DNA of 64,000 nt. Source: Oscheius tipulae (Eukaryota; Nematoda; Chromadorea; Rhabditida; Rhabditidae). The notes beneath the pieces were generated by a model. That model was given only the letters and a program-made list of their open reading frames with translations, was not told the origin of the DNA and searched no databases. Every line of letters begins with the position of its first letter. Position 1 is the stretch's first letter. Shown here piece by piece: positions 1 through 11,099 of the stretch. The DNA lies in NCBI GenBank assembly GCA_037178975.1, contig JASJZH010000002.1, forward strand, positions 8,957,030-9,021,029. The letters are read 5' to 3'. The position numbers and the translations under genes are program-made.

Positions 1-1283
1 TGGATACTGATTGCTGCCTTCAAACTCAGTTCCTTGAAACTTATTATCTCAAATCGATCGAGTGGGGTGTTTTGTGTTTCTGTAAGTGCAGCAGCACCCT
101 CTGTTACTAACACGATAGATTAACCGGTAAAGAAGAGTGAACAGATTTGAGTAAATGTTAATGTGCTGTAGTCGGTTGCAAGACCAGGAGTCAAAATTCG
201 GGATTTGCTTGGTCAAGAACAGGGACCAATGAATTACAGTAAAACGCTCGCTTACGCTTCTGGCGGAGCGACTCAGTGCTCCTTTTGCACTCTTTTGACT
301 CTCTTCTGACTTATCTTGTGAACTCTAATCTAGGATAGCGCCATACTAGACAACAAAAGTGTTATCCCAGTTTAGAGTTGACATGTGTTACAGACAGACA
401 TAACATGCCAATTGTAAAACTAGAATCACCGTATGGTTTTTTCAACAGGCTTCTGCGTGAATCTGGACCGAAACTGATTGTGGTCGAAACCCGTACAGAC
501 ACGATAAGAACAATGAAGTATGTCAACCAATGGGTACACTAGGATCATTGGGTTCTGTCCGTAATCTCGGACATAATTAGTTTGACAAGCCAAAAGTCAT
601 CTGGGGGTTTAGATTGACAAATCAGCTAGAAGCGGAAAGCAGCATGTCGCTTAGTTTGTTGTATCTCAACTAAAAGGGAACTTAACTGAAGTCCGAAGCC
701 TGGTTTTTCTTAAAGTTTAAAAATCCCTCAGTATCACCTATTCGCGTGTTTTCACTTCTAGGCGCGTAGGAATGTCTTATTGTTTCATTTCCGTACTCAT
801 ATTCGATTGTAACCAAATAAAAGGGCTGCCTCTGGCGTCCTATCCGACACTCATCACACACTCAACATCAAATAAACATCAGTCTTCGATTCCGATACTC
901 AGGTCTTGTCACGATTCCCAATTTGAGCCGAGCCTCTTTGGAGCGAGCCGATTTAAAGTGTCCAGCTCGACACGTTCTTCAAAGCTAAAGAAAATGGGTT
1001 TTGTCACGCAAAAACTCTTGTTATTAAACAAGCCATCGAACCCTTATTTCCAGAACCCGTACAGACACGATAAGAACAATGAAGTATGTCAACCAATGGG
1101 AACACTAGGATCATTGGGTCGTTTTCCGGGCAAAATGACTATGTTGGAAGCGGGAGACCGGTTAATGGGGGCTGACACCAGTAGAAACCTTTTCTGGGAA
1201 CAAGCTCTTCAGGTATGGGGCCAGCATAAAGACGCTATAGCGTTTCATACAGTCCTCGTGAATGAAACTGTATTCACAGGCCT
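1..1283. other. No gene supported; spacer with a short direct repeat
   Basis: I see no exon chain with splice sites and a recognisable protein here. Open frames near 0.8-1.4 kb run into the antisense of the methyltransferase gene and show no family signature. The only structure seen is a 65-bp direct repeat, listed separately. Confidence 0.5.
489..1119. repeat. 65-bp direct repeat (489-553 and 1055-1119)
   Basis: A stretch beginning ACCCGTACAGACACGATAAG is present at 489-553 and again at 1055-1119 with one mismatch. The flanks do not match. This is a local duplication with no evident function. Confidence 0.8.
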
Positions 1284-2516
1284 TCAGACTGTCTCCGTTG
1301 ATTTCGTAAAAGAAGAGATAGTATCCTTTCCTAGAAACTGTTTGTGTTTATTCGCAAGAGATGAAATATACCTTGCTATTTGGTACAGCAAATCCCTCAT
1401 CTGTAGAGATTCTCCGTGCATTTCGAGATATATCTGACAGGGCTGGTAGTGATCGAGAAACTTTGGCAAGGTTGAGTATTCTGCTCCTTCAATATCCATT
1501 TTGAGAATCTCTGTGTAGTTGTGCCTATTTGAACGCAGTAGATCCTCTGGATATATGATGTGACAGAGACAGAGAGGCAGGGGGATAGACGGACAGAGCG
1601 ACAGAGACTCACCCATACTGCTCTCATTCATTGTCAAATTTGTTTCCGGAGTTATTTTCATTTTCTGGGCCTTGCCATTTATTTTAGCATACGCCTGGAC
1701 TGTATTGGCTTGCTGTTGAACCTGAAGGCAGTTTATTTATTGAATAGCAGGAAAGAACGGACAGCATCGTACCCATAAATTTGACACCTGTTGTCGTTAA
1801 ACTCTTGAATTTCCCTGTCGAAGGAAATGTCATCTCTGAGCCCAAGCGAGTAGATACTGAATAAAATAATTGAACACCTAAATTATTCTACAAACCTGCA
1901 ATTTTCTTTTGGCATCGCCCGCGGATTACAGACCCATTTGCCGCCATCGTTCACGTTGCCAACCCTGACCAGATTTGGACAGTAGACTTCAGGAACGAGC
2001 ACATTGTACAGAGTAGCAAATTTCGTCTTAGAGTTGATTGTTCTTAGTTGTTTTACTCGAAGTTGTGCCTGCTTAGCGTAGTAGTCTCGTAGAAAATTAA
2101 CAGAAAACTGAGGATGCCCTGAAACTGAAGTGTATTCGTCTCTCTGTCTCTGTCTGAATCAATTCGGAACCATCTCTTCTCCTATCTAGTCTCAAGAACT
2201 AATTAGCTAATCGGAACAAAAGTAGTGCCTTATTATTTTCAAAGCTCACTTGCAACTTGTGCTGGAAGTGACATAGCCATAGGCAGTCGAAATTCTTGCT
2301 CTTCTTCTTGGTCCTCGCCACCAGCATCCCCATAAATATCTAGAAGTTTCCACTTCTTGGTAGGATTCTCTATACTGGCTGAAACAGAAATTTTCTTGTT
2401 ATGCCTACACAAAACAAAAGTCACTCACCTCGAGTTGCTCCATTAGAGGAATAGGAAAAGTGCAAAATTAGAGCAAAGGAGGTGATGGAGAAGATTAAAA
2501 CCAGAAGTTTTAGCAT
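1284..2516 (-). CDS. FkbM/Methyltransf_21-type methyltransferase-like protein, probable type II membrane protein
   Basis: This is a six-exon minus-strand gene. It starts at 2516 with a hydrophobic N-terminal segment ([20 protein letters not shown]) that would act as a signal anchor. Later exons read DGGKWVCNP, then [20 protein letters not shown] and QIYG, then [19 protein letters not shown] and LEMHG. These match the nematode-expanded methyltransferase-like family with an FkbM-type domain, in which the D-I-E-G-A-E block is part of the SAM-binding fold. Introns have GT-AG ends, for example GTGAGTGAC near 2426 and an acceptor near 2379. One intron (about 1.56 kb) contains a GTCTCT tract. The substrate is not predictable; Golgi or secretory location is inferred from the anchor. 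Exon borders are by eye; the family call is firm. Confidence 0.8.
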
Positions 2517-3323
2517 CTCTTGATACTTCTGAAACTCCTGTTTGTCCTTTGGAAGGAGAACTGAAATGGTAGGCGAATGCAGTTTGCAATATTTTAACAG
2601 GCAGCCAGGCGGTCCATTCGTGGAAAAACTGTACGAACTTGACAAATCTAACGCCATGAAAGAACTTTTGTTAGGCGCAAGAATAGGGTTTTGAAACAAC
2701 TTTTTCACTTCGCAAACCACTAAGAAAGATACAAACAGATGTAGATATGTTTTCCCTCGTTGTCTAGCAGCGCGGTTGGGGAGAGAAACAGAACTGGCAA
2801 CAAAATCTGCATAGGTGGAGGGAAAACAAGCATTATGGCAGTTCTTTAAGCGTAATCTGATCACAGAAAAGTTATCGTCCCCACGAATTTGTAAGCGTCG
2901 GCAAATGGGGCGTGGCTATCAGGAATGGTCATTTACGATCGTCTTTGGGATGCATTCAATGGCTCAGTATTGACACATTTTCATTGTTATGCGATCACAG
3001 GACGTTCGGTCAGATGTGCATTCGACAAAAAGATAATAGACTGACTGGTGTGAACAGATGAATGTTTGAGAAAGATTGCTAAAAAATTCTCTAAAATTAT
3101 GAGAATGTGTTGGTGGGAATATGTAGTAGACAAACAGACAGAGAAACAGAGAGCAGAGACAACTTTACAGTTATTGTCACTATTCAGTTGTATACATTGA
3201 TCTGCCGTTAAGAATGATCATAACGCGTGAAAGAATCCATTAGAGCGACCTCTTTATGAAGGAACAGGTCTCCTGGTTCTTTTTCCCGGATGCCGGGCCA
3301 TTGAGTCGAGCTAGGCAACTGGT
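2517..3323. other. Intergenic region between two divergent genes
   Basis: This lies between the minus-strand methyltransferase and the plus-strand peroxidase, so it should contain both promoters. I saw no clear TATA box or repeat. A minus-strand open frame continues upstream of the chosen methyltransferase start but lacks family similarity. Confidence 0.45.
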
Positions 3324-6255
3324 ATGCGTCTGTTTCCTCTCGTCCTACTTTTCCTCCTTCCCTGCTATGTCCGAACCCAACTCTGTAAGCTTCATAATGT
3401 GGAGGGTAAAAACAGTTCAGCCGGAATTTTTGAGGTTCGAGACAGAATTCTTTCTGCTTTCACAAATCGAGATAGGTAGCCTTTTGAAATATATCTTCTT
3501 TGAAAAGATTTTAGGAGTCGGAACACTTTAGAAAAGGCTGTGGAAGAGGCGATACGAGAAGCAGAACAGCACAGTTCCCATATCTCTCATCGCAGCCTAG
3601 AAACATTTTCATCACTGGTAACTTACGGCAGAATGATGGCAGCTCAGGAAGGAGCAGGTGAAATTGCCGGAAAGTCTAAAATTCTTCTGAAGGTTCGATT
3701 ACGATTACAGGTCGATACTGAAAACTTTAAGGCAACAGAGATTCTAGTGGAGCGTTTTGGTTTGGAAATCTTGGATGAAATTGAAGAGATAGATGTGGAT
3801 CCGTAAGGCAGAACTCCCGATTTCCTGTCTCTGTCTCTGTCTCTGTCTCTGTCTCTGTCTCTGTCTCTGTCTCTGTCTCTGTCTCTGTCTCTGTCTCTGT
3901 CTCTGTCTCTGTCTCTGTCTCTGTCTCTGTCTCTATGTTGATGCTCTCAGATTCGTAAACTTCCCAACGACTCCAAGAAAATGTGAGCCTTCCGCCAAGT
4001 ACCGGTAAAGCCGGAGACGATTCATACTCGTAAAATCTTCTCAGAAGTTACGATGGCTCCTGCAACAATTTGAACAATCCAGAACTTGGCACAGCATTCC
4101 ATACCTTAAAACGTCTTTTGCCACCAAAATATGAGGTTGCAAATGTTAGAACCACTGTATTTTGTCAGGACGGAACATCTTCCCCTCGATCTTCTTCTGT
4201 AACGGGAGGTCCCTTGCCAAGTCCACGACTGATTTCCAACCAAGTTCACCAGTTTCAACTGACCCGTAGTCGAAAAGCAGGTCTAAATTTTCTCGAAAAC
4301 CGTATGATTTCAGTTCAATCTCCTTCTTATGCAGTTTGGACAGCTTGTTGACCATGAGATCACACATGCTCCAGTAGTCCAGTCAGAAGCCGGCAGGAAC
4401 CTAAACTGTTCGAGATGCGACTCCAGACACACAGTTTCCGATTCTTGTTGGCCAATCCCCGTTCCGGATGACGACACCAGGTTCAGTGGATGTCTTCCTT
4501 TTGTGAGAAGCCTATCCGGACAACGGACTCTGGGTCCACGAGAGCAGATGAATCAGGTTTGGTTGTCATCCAATGGGAAGGTCGTTTTGTAGATTACTTC
4601 TTTCATTGACGGTTCTGTTTTCTACGGGTCGAGCAAGAAGACAGCTGACAGTCTGAGAACATTCAAAGAAGGGGGACTGCGGTCGATTTCTGGTGGAAGT
4701 CATCTGGGGTAAGGAATCCTCATTTTATCTCCTCATAGCTATGCCTCTCTATCTCTCAGTAACTCTATTTCTATTTCCCTGTTTCTCGGTCTCTCGAACT
4801 TTTCTCCTCTGTTTCTTCATCCAGTAAGCTAGAATCAAAACGGTTTCAGTCTCCTTCTTCCCCAATCTTCTGACCAAAGCGAATGCAAGTCATCTTCCCA
4901 GGCTCCCTGTTTCTCAGCCGGAGACAGTCGTAGCTCACAACAACCGATGCTCCAATCGCTTCATGTCATTTTTCATCGTCACCACAGTTCTATTTCCAAG
5001 AGTTTGGGTCAGAGAAGGACTGACTGGGACGACGAGCTAATCTTCCAGGTCCCTTGAGCAAAACTGCCTTGTTAGAACGGAACTTTTCAGGAAACTAGAA
5101 GAATAATCGCTGCACAGTTGTCTCACATTGTTTACACAGAGTTTTTGCCCGCAATTATTGGGGAAAGTGCAATGTCAAAGTATAATCTTCACTCGAATGG
5201 AAATGATTTTCAACAAGGTATTACGTTTTTCAGTCTTTACCGTGTTTTCAAGAATACGATCCCAACTGCGATGCCTCAATTTCACAGTCCTTTGCCACAG
5301 CAGCTTTTCGATTCGGACATTCGCTGGTCTCTCGCTTGTATCCTCTTCTAAATGGTCATCTCCAAAATGTGTCTGCTCCAATTGATCTTGTCGACAATTT
5401 CAACAACATGCAGCAGATTTACAATAAGAAAACTGGAGGTGTTGACTCCCTGGTAATGGGAATGGCCGCCAGTCCAAGCATGGCTTTCGACAGCCAAGTC
5501 TCGACAGTTCTACGGTAATACGATTGGATCCAGAGAGTTCCGACAATTATAGAAATCACCTCTTTGCGCAAAGAGGAAATCCGAAGAGTGGAATGGACCT
5601 GGCAGCTATAAACATTCAGAGAGGAAGAGATCATGGAGTAGCTAGTTATAATGATCACAGGTACTGTCACTGTATCAGTGTCTCTGCCACTGCCTTTCTT
5701 GCAACATAGAGGGATTTCAGGGAATACTGTCGTTCTCAGAAAGCAAGGGCATTTTCTTCCTTGCTGTCTGACATGGATATTGAAATGGTCACAGCTCTTG
5801 AAAGAGTCTATGCCCATGTGAATGACATTGATTTGTTCACTGGATTACTGTCTGAACGACCAGCCCATGGTTTGGACTCCAACTGATTTGAAATCCCAAC
5901 TTTTCAGGCGCTCTCGTAGGTCCAACCACAATCTGTCTTCTTGCCGAGCAGTTCTCTCGTCTAAAGCGCTGCGATCGCTATTTCTACGAACATAGGGGGC
6001 CGGGAGAGTTTACTCCAGGTAATCTTTTCTTTTTGGGGAGTCTATCTGCCCAGGTCAACTGGCTGAGATCCGGAAGAGCAGTCTGGCTGGGATCATCTGT
6101 TCCAACAGCCGTGTTCCTCAGCTGCAGCCGAATGTTTTTGAGCTTCCAGACAGTTTCATGTAATTTTTCTTTCAGTATTTACGATTTGAGTTTTCAGGAA
6201 TTCCCTGACTCCGTGTGGTAGCCTTCCTCGCCTAGACCTGGATCACTGGGCTTGA
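3324..6255 (+). CDS. Animal haem peroxidase, secreted
   Basis: The start at 3324 gives a signal peptide ([20 protein letters not shown]). The exon chain then reads [10 protein letters not shown] (4.05 kb), RLLPPKYE, then [13 protein letters not shown] and a CSRC...CWPIPVP..D...CLPFVRS block (4.33-4.56 kb). Next come [46 protein letters not shown] (proximal haem histidine, 5.3 kb), [17 protein letters not shown] (5.6 kb) and a C-terminal [12 protein letters not shown]. These are the diagnostic blocks of the myeloperoxidase/thyroid peroxidase-like family, a single catalytic unit of usual length, in the usual order. It would use H2O2 for oxidation or cross-linking outside the cell, as cuticle peroxidases do in nematodes. 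About a dozen short GT-AG introns are present, one holding a long hexanucleotide microsatellite. No break was seen. Confidence 0.88.
3826..3934 (+). repeat. (TCTCTG)n microsatellite, about 18 units, within a peroxidase intron
   Basis: A perfect hexanucleotide run lies between a GTAAGGCAG donor and a CTCTCAG acceptor. It is the longest of many related GTCTCT/AGAGAC tracts scattered in introns and spacers of the left 17 kb. Confidence 0.95.
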
Positions 6256-6509
6256 AAAGTGATAAATCTTTACAAACAAACTCTTATTCAGTGAGGCAGA
6301 AAGACAGGGACAAACAGCGAGAGAGACAGGGAGGCAAAGAGACATTTCGAACACCCAAGCACTCGCTGACTATTCCGAACTGATCTTTGGGCCATAGACA
6401 CCTTCCACATGTCTCGCAATCATTTCCTTCGTAGAGTGTGTAAACAGTGGCTATCAGTCTCCCACAATCCTCCTGACTAGCAGTTGTCAATTGGAGCACC
6501 TCGTAATGT

Positions 6510-6984
6510 GCAGCCATGTCCGAGTGGTTAAGGAGATTGACTAGAAATCGTTTAGGTTCTGCCCGCGTATAGTCTGTTTCCAACGGAGAGCGGCACCTGA
6601 ATTTGAATGCTCGTCCCTCAGTGTTTGCGCGCAAAGAGGAAATTTTCGAATTGCCACCATTTTTCAGTTTTTCAAGGTTTTATCACATAATCCAATTCTA
6701 GGCATGTATTGATCTACTTGACACCAAATTTGGAGAAAAACTAGAAGAAAAACGTGGAAATTGGTCACAATAGGGAAGCTGAGCCCCACCCTTCATAGTT
6801 CAAGCTTTTATGACGTGTTTTCGCAGTTTTTCTCCTAAATTTGTAGCCAGAAAGGTTTTATTGGTCGCGGAATTCGATTTTAAGGTCAGAACAACAAAAA
6901 AAGTCCTCGCAAGTAGGGGACAATAGCAAAAAGTTCGGAGACTTCGTTGGAAACAGACTATAGGTTAGAATCCTGCTGACTGTG
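6510..6984 (+). pseudogene. tRNA-Ser(AGA) pseudogene split by a MITE
   Basis: The 5' part (6510-6569) reads GCAGCCATGTCCGAGTGG and continues through a D arm and an anticodon arm with loop ACTAGAA (anticodon AGA) into the long variable arm. The 3' part (6961-6984) supplies the T arm (loop TTAGAAT, normally TTCGAAT) and the 3' acceptor strand TGACTGTG. Joined, the halves match a eukaryotic tRNA-Ser, but the acceptor stem has a C-A mismatch, the T loop has lost the TTC, and a 391-bp insertion separates the halves. It cannot give a normal tRNA from this locus. Confidence 0.8.
6570..6960. mobile_element. MITE-like element with 16-bp terminal inverted repeats and TA target-site duplication
   Basis: The element begins TAGTCTGTTTCCAACG and ends with the exact reverse complement of that string. 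It is flanked on both sides by TA (6568-6569 and 6961-6962), and removing it plus one TA restores a continuous tRNA-Ser sequence. That proves it is an insertion. TA duplication suggests mobilisation by a Tc1/mariner-type transposase. It has no coding capacity. Confidence 0.85.
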
Positions 6985-7327
6985 AGGAGACTTTTTTTGT
7001 TTTTTTTTTGTTTAGTCACCTATTCTTCGAAACTGCACGCAACAGACGCGATCTTGAGACGAATCGTCACTTGCAATGACTCTTCCGCAACAATGAAAAC
7101 CCGTTCATGGGCAGCTTTGAAAATTGATATGCGTCTATTTGACCCGCGCTCCTATCAGCACCTTTTTTCGTATTAACTGACGCTGCCTTCCAATTCTTCC
7201 CATTGTTTTTGCTGTGGCAAACTTTTAAAATAAAGATTCTTATGACAGTTAGCGGGTGGCAAAACTGGTTCCCGTTAACTGCCCCGATTTTTCGGTCCGC
7301 CATTTTGTTTGTTAGTTTTCTCCTCAG

Positions 7328-8631
7328 TTGCCAAATCGGGAAATCAACTATCTCTCATTCCATCTGCCTGGTCTTTGCTATTTGAAAATTTATGCTCAAG
7401 AATGTTCGAGCAACTGCCCTGCACGTTCGAAACGGCCGAAATATTCGGACGAGCTCATCCGGAATTCTCGATGTCTATACGGTTTCAAGCTGAGAACCGA
7501 CTGCCGCTGGTCGAGATGGAACTTTATTTATATTTTGTTAACGACACAAGTTACTACTATGCCTATAAGAGGCAAAAGGTGATCAAGAATGAGGTCTACG
7601 TTACTTGCATTGTGGGTTTTACTCAAAAAAGATAGAGAGAGACAGATGATAAACATAAACCATGTTGGTCTTCAGGGCCATTTCAACAGGAAGGATTACA
7701 TGGACGGATTCAAGATCTTCGTCAAAACTGTTGACTTGCTGGACAAAAGGGAAAAGTTTCTTATTGTTGGAGATGAGCAGTACACGGACCCAGTGAGTGT
7801 GCTCTGAAACCAGAGAACCTCTATTTAGATTCTTCCTCTTTTAAAAGAGTACCGCTTCGCATTCGAAGAGTACCCAACAATATTATACTACGTCTCTGAA
7901 AAGCAGGAGAGGATATTGATGGAAAAGGAGCCCCGGCCAGTGCCCGATGGCTATGAGTTGGGTTGGTTTTACTTGCTTTTGCTAAAACTTTTCGGGATGA
8001 GGTATAGAGAGAAAGAGAGACAGCAAGACACTCTCTCCGTCTTTTTGACTCTGTCCCTCTGTTCATCTGTATCTCTGTCTCTCTGTCCCTCTTTTTCTCT
8101 GTCTCTGTCAGCCAAAGAAAGGTGCAAACCTGAGCTCAGTCTTTTAGACATTTCCACTACAGACGATGCAAAAATTATCACCGATTCATGGATCCATGCG
8201 GCTCCAGGAGAGGAAGAGCAGACTCGGTAAGGAGTTTGCCTTTGTCAAAGATCCTAGTTCAGCATGAAACTATCAGTTTTTCCTAGTCCCTGCGTGAAAT
8301 TCAAGGGTCAGCCGGTTGCCTTCGAGCTAGTTCATGCCAATGGAATGCTCAACCACCTTTTTGTTCTGAAAGAACATAGGGGCAAGCTGTTGGGCCATAT
8401 AGTTCAGGAGGAGATGGCCAGGCGACTGATTAGGTTAGAAAGCAACCTTTTCTAAATGACTCGTTCAGTGAAAATATGATCGTTTTTAAAACGGTGGAGA
8501 CGTTCAACGAATCAGTGATCAGGAACACGGACAAGTCGCTGCATTGGACGAAGAATGTTAAAGCTGATGGTTCGCCCCTACTTCGGGTCTTTGTGGCTGT
8601 TTGGCCGGAGGAGAATGAAGAGAAATACTAG
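7328..8631 (+). CDS. GNAT-fold N-acyltransferase, glycine N-acyltransferase-like (nematode family)
   Basis: The exon chain reads FEQLPCTFETAEIFGRAHPE; GHFNRKDYMDGFKIF; PDGYELG joined to LLDISTTDDAKIITDSWIHA; then QPVAFELVHANGMLNHLFVL followed by KEHRGKLLGHIVQEEMARRL; and VFKTVETFNESVIRNTDKS. The end is RVFVAVWPEENEEKY-stop at 8631. The segment G-x-L-N-H-L-x-V-L-x-x-x-R-G-K-x-L-G is the acetyl/acyl-CoA binding motif A of the GNAT/FR47 fold, and the N-terminal half resembles GLYAT-like proteins expanded in nematodes. It probably acylates a small amine or amino acid with CoA. The second-last Gly of the usual RGxG(L)G loop is replaced (RGKLLG). A first exon upstream of the acceptor at 7327 is likely; I could not fix the start. 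Confidence 0.7.
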
Positions 8632-9462
8632 TAAAAACGAACACTTTCTGTTTGAGACCAGCTCTGGTTTAAAACGGATAACCTTGAGACTAAAGAAAAG
8701 AGATTTTGAATTGGACAATTATATGAAATCTCTGTCTTTTTGAAGGTTTCGTGACAAGAGAAAACGCGTATGAGAATCGAATCGGGAACTATTTTGTTTG
8801 GTAGTCGGAACGCTAACCGGCTGAGCCCTCTAGGCAAAGGGAGCTACTGACAAGGAGCACAAACAGAGAGATACGGAATCAGCGATATATTGGAGACTTA
8901 CCAGCCATCAAAGGACTACGACGACTCTTAGGTCGACTTATAATCTCTCTTGACATGAAAGGACTTGTCGCCTTTTTGAGTGCTTGAATAATTCTGTAAA
9001 ATAAAACGTCAGAATTGAGTCACTTAACGTCAATGTATTAGCCTCAACCAACAAATTTCAAAAATCGAACTGGCGTGAGAATTAGGGTTGGGAAAATAGT
9101 GACTAGTGCTCTCTCAACCAAAATGTTAAAGAACTGTCAATTCCAACGTTTTTCTTTAAAGAGTATGCTGACAGGCTTTGTGCGGACACGGGGACGGAAA
9201 CCACCAGTAACAGCGAGATACTGCCGTTCTAATGGGCTTTTCATTGAAGGCTTTTTTGTTAACAGATCTTCTTTCTGGCAATCAATAGCCAACAAAGTTA
9301 GCTCCGGTTATCCGAGCTTAAAATTTCATCCACCCGAACAACAGTTTAGTCCAGTTCTAATCTTTATGGCTGCTCCAAAAAAGGGGTGGTTATTGCCTAG
9401 CAATAGACAGAGTCTCTTCCATCCATTTCCTGAACTTTCTTTTGCAAATGTTTCTTGTTTAG
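8632..9462. other. No gene supported
   Basis: An open plus-strand frame from about 9075 continues into the lectin signal peptide region in another frame. It has no family motifs and unlikely composition. I treat the region as promoter or spacer for the lectin gene. Confidence 0.45.
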
Positions 9463-10970
9463 ATGTTTGTTCATACTTTGGTTATTTTTCTCTCTCTTCG
9501 GCTCGCCGCATCCCAGTCCCAGTGTCCGCCACAGTACTCATTTAACAGCATAAGCTCAAAGTTGGTTTCAGGCAATTGAAAATTTAATGGGCTTTAGGTG
9601 CTATCGTGTCTACGACAATCAAAGTTTGACTTTTATTGCCGCTTCCGGCCAGTGTGTCAAGGACGGAGGTCAACTGGCATCAGTTCATAATGCCTTCGAG
9701 AATGCCTTCCTGTCCAGTGGGTTGTAGCCTATTCTGTCGAACTCTTTTAGATCTCTTCACGGACAACAGCCAGGACCATTGGATCGGATTGACCACAATG
9801 TTGACAGGTGCCAGTTGGGGTTGGTTAGACGGCACCAATGTTGACTATACTCGCTGGACAACTGAACAGCCTGTAGCCGATCCGGCCGGAAGTTGTGCCT
9901 CAATGCTGGCTGGAGACGGAACATGGACGTAGGGTTATAGACAGAGAGACAGGGTGACAGAAAGACTATAAGACAGTTGCGTCTAATAGAATTTTAGTGC
10001 CGGAGACTGTTCTGTGGAGTTAGCTTTCACCTGTGAAACAAATACTGTCGTTAAAACGACAACATCGACGACTACTACCACCACGACCAAGCCGAAGCGA
10101 CGTGAGTCCCGAAAAATGATAGTTTAAGCTGAGTCCTCTGTCCTCCCTAGGCAAAGAGCTTGCGAAGTTCTAAGCTACGGGTAATTTACGCTGCGAACTG
10201 AAAGGTCGAAACTTCTGACTAAATTTTCGCGTAGACCAAAGTACTTTCAAGCTTTGCGATGCTGTGCGATCTGATAGCCCGTGATCTGTTCTACAACTGT
10301 GCAGGACATGCCAAAATTCAAAAGTACTTTGCTCCACCCACAATATCAGTCAGAAGTCGCTGACTTCCAGTATACAGTTACCATCGTTTGAAGTCTATTT
10401 AGCTTTTTTTCGGGCAGTACACCCACCGGCTATAACTCAGAGGTCTCTGAAAAAAGGAGAGCATGAAATTTCAGCTGTTTGCGACAACGGCTGGGTATAC
10501 TTCGATCACACGACGTTTTGTTATTATTTCGGGGAGGCCAAGCAGCAACAGTACGATGCTGCCAACCATTGTACCATCAACGACGCCTTCCTGGCTTCCG
10601 TTCATGATGCGGAAGAGAATGACTTCATCTACAGTAGCTAAATCTTTTCTGTTTAATTCGAGTTTCAGGCAACGGCGGAACAGGGACCATTTGGCTCGGA
10701 AGTCACAGGACATCTCTTCAAAAAGGATGTGACAACTGTTTTGCCAATGACGACGGAACTGCGGTAAGGGGTCGACGAGGCCTATGTTATGATATGTTTC
10801 AGTTCAACTACTGGAACTGGGCCAAAGGGGAGCCGAACGACAAGGACAATAAGGAGCTCTGTGTTCAGATGTACGGAGCCAAGGCCAAAGAGCCGTCCTA
10901 TTGGAATGACGAACAGTGCAGCGAGGAATCGGACCACTTTGTTTGCAAGAAGTCTCCGACTTGGGTGTAG
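9463..10970 (+). CDS. Secreted protein with two C-type lectin domains
   Basis: The start at 9463 gives a signal peptide (MFVHTLVIFLSLRLAASQ). CTLD1 begins CPPQYSFNSISSKCYRVYD across a 37-bp intron (9562-9598). It continues QLASVHNAFENAFL, HWIGL, WGWLDGT, W...E and ends LAFTCE. A Thr-rich linker (TTTSTTTTTTT) follows. CTLD2 (10.44-10.97 kb) contains CYYFGEAKQQQYDAANHC, FLASVHDAEENDFIY, WLGS, then WAKGEPNDKDNKELC, SYWNDEQC and HFVCKK before the stop at 10970. CTLD2 keeps the EPN and WND Ca2+/mannose-type ligand motifs; CTLD1 does not show EPN. This resembles the nematode clec family of secreted sugar-binding, often immune-related proteins. The gene sits tail-to-tail with the pseudokinase gene, 129 bp away. 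Confidence 0.85.
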
Positions 10971-11099
10971 AATAACCTGTAATACAAGCAACGGTTTTAT
11001 TGTCTAGTGTGGTTTTTACGAATAGCGACAGAGATTAGAGAGTTCAGCGACAGGTAGCTTGCTTGATAAGGCCAAACAGGAACTTGGGTGGATACCAGC

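Noticed and set aside
3793-4008. CLCLCL repeat ORF
   Set aside because: It is the (TCTCTG)n microsatellite inside a peroxidase intron.
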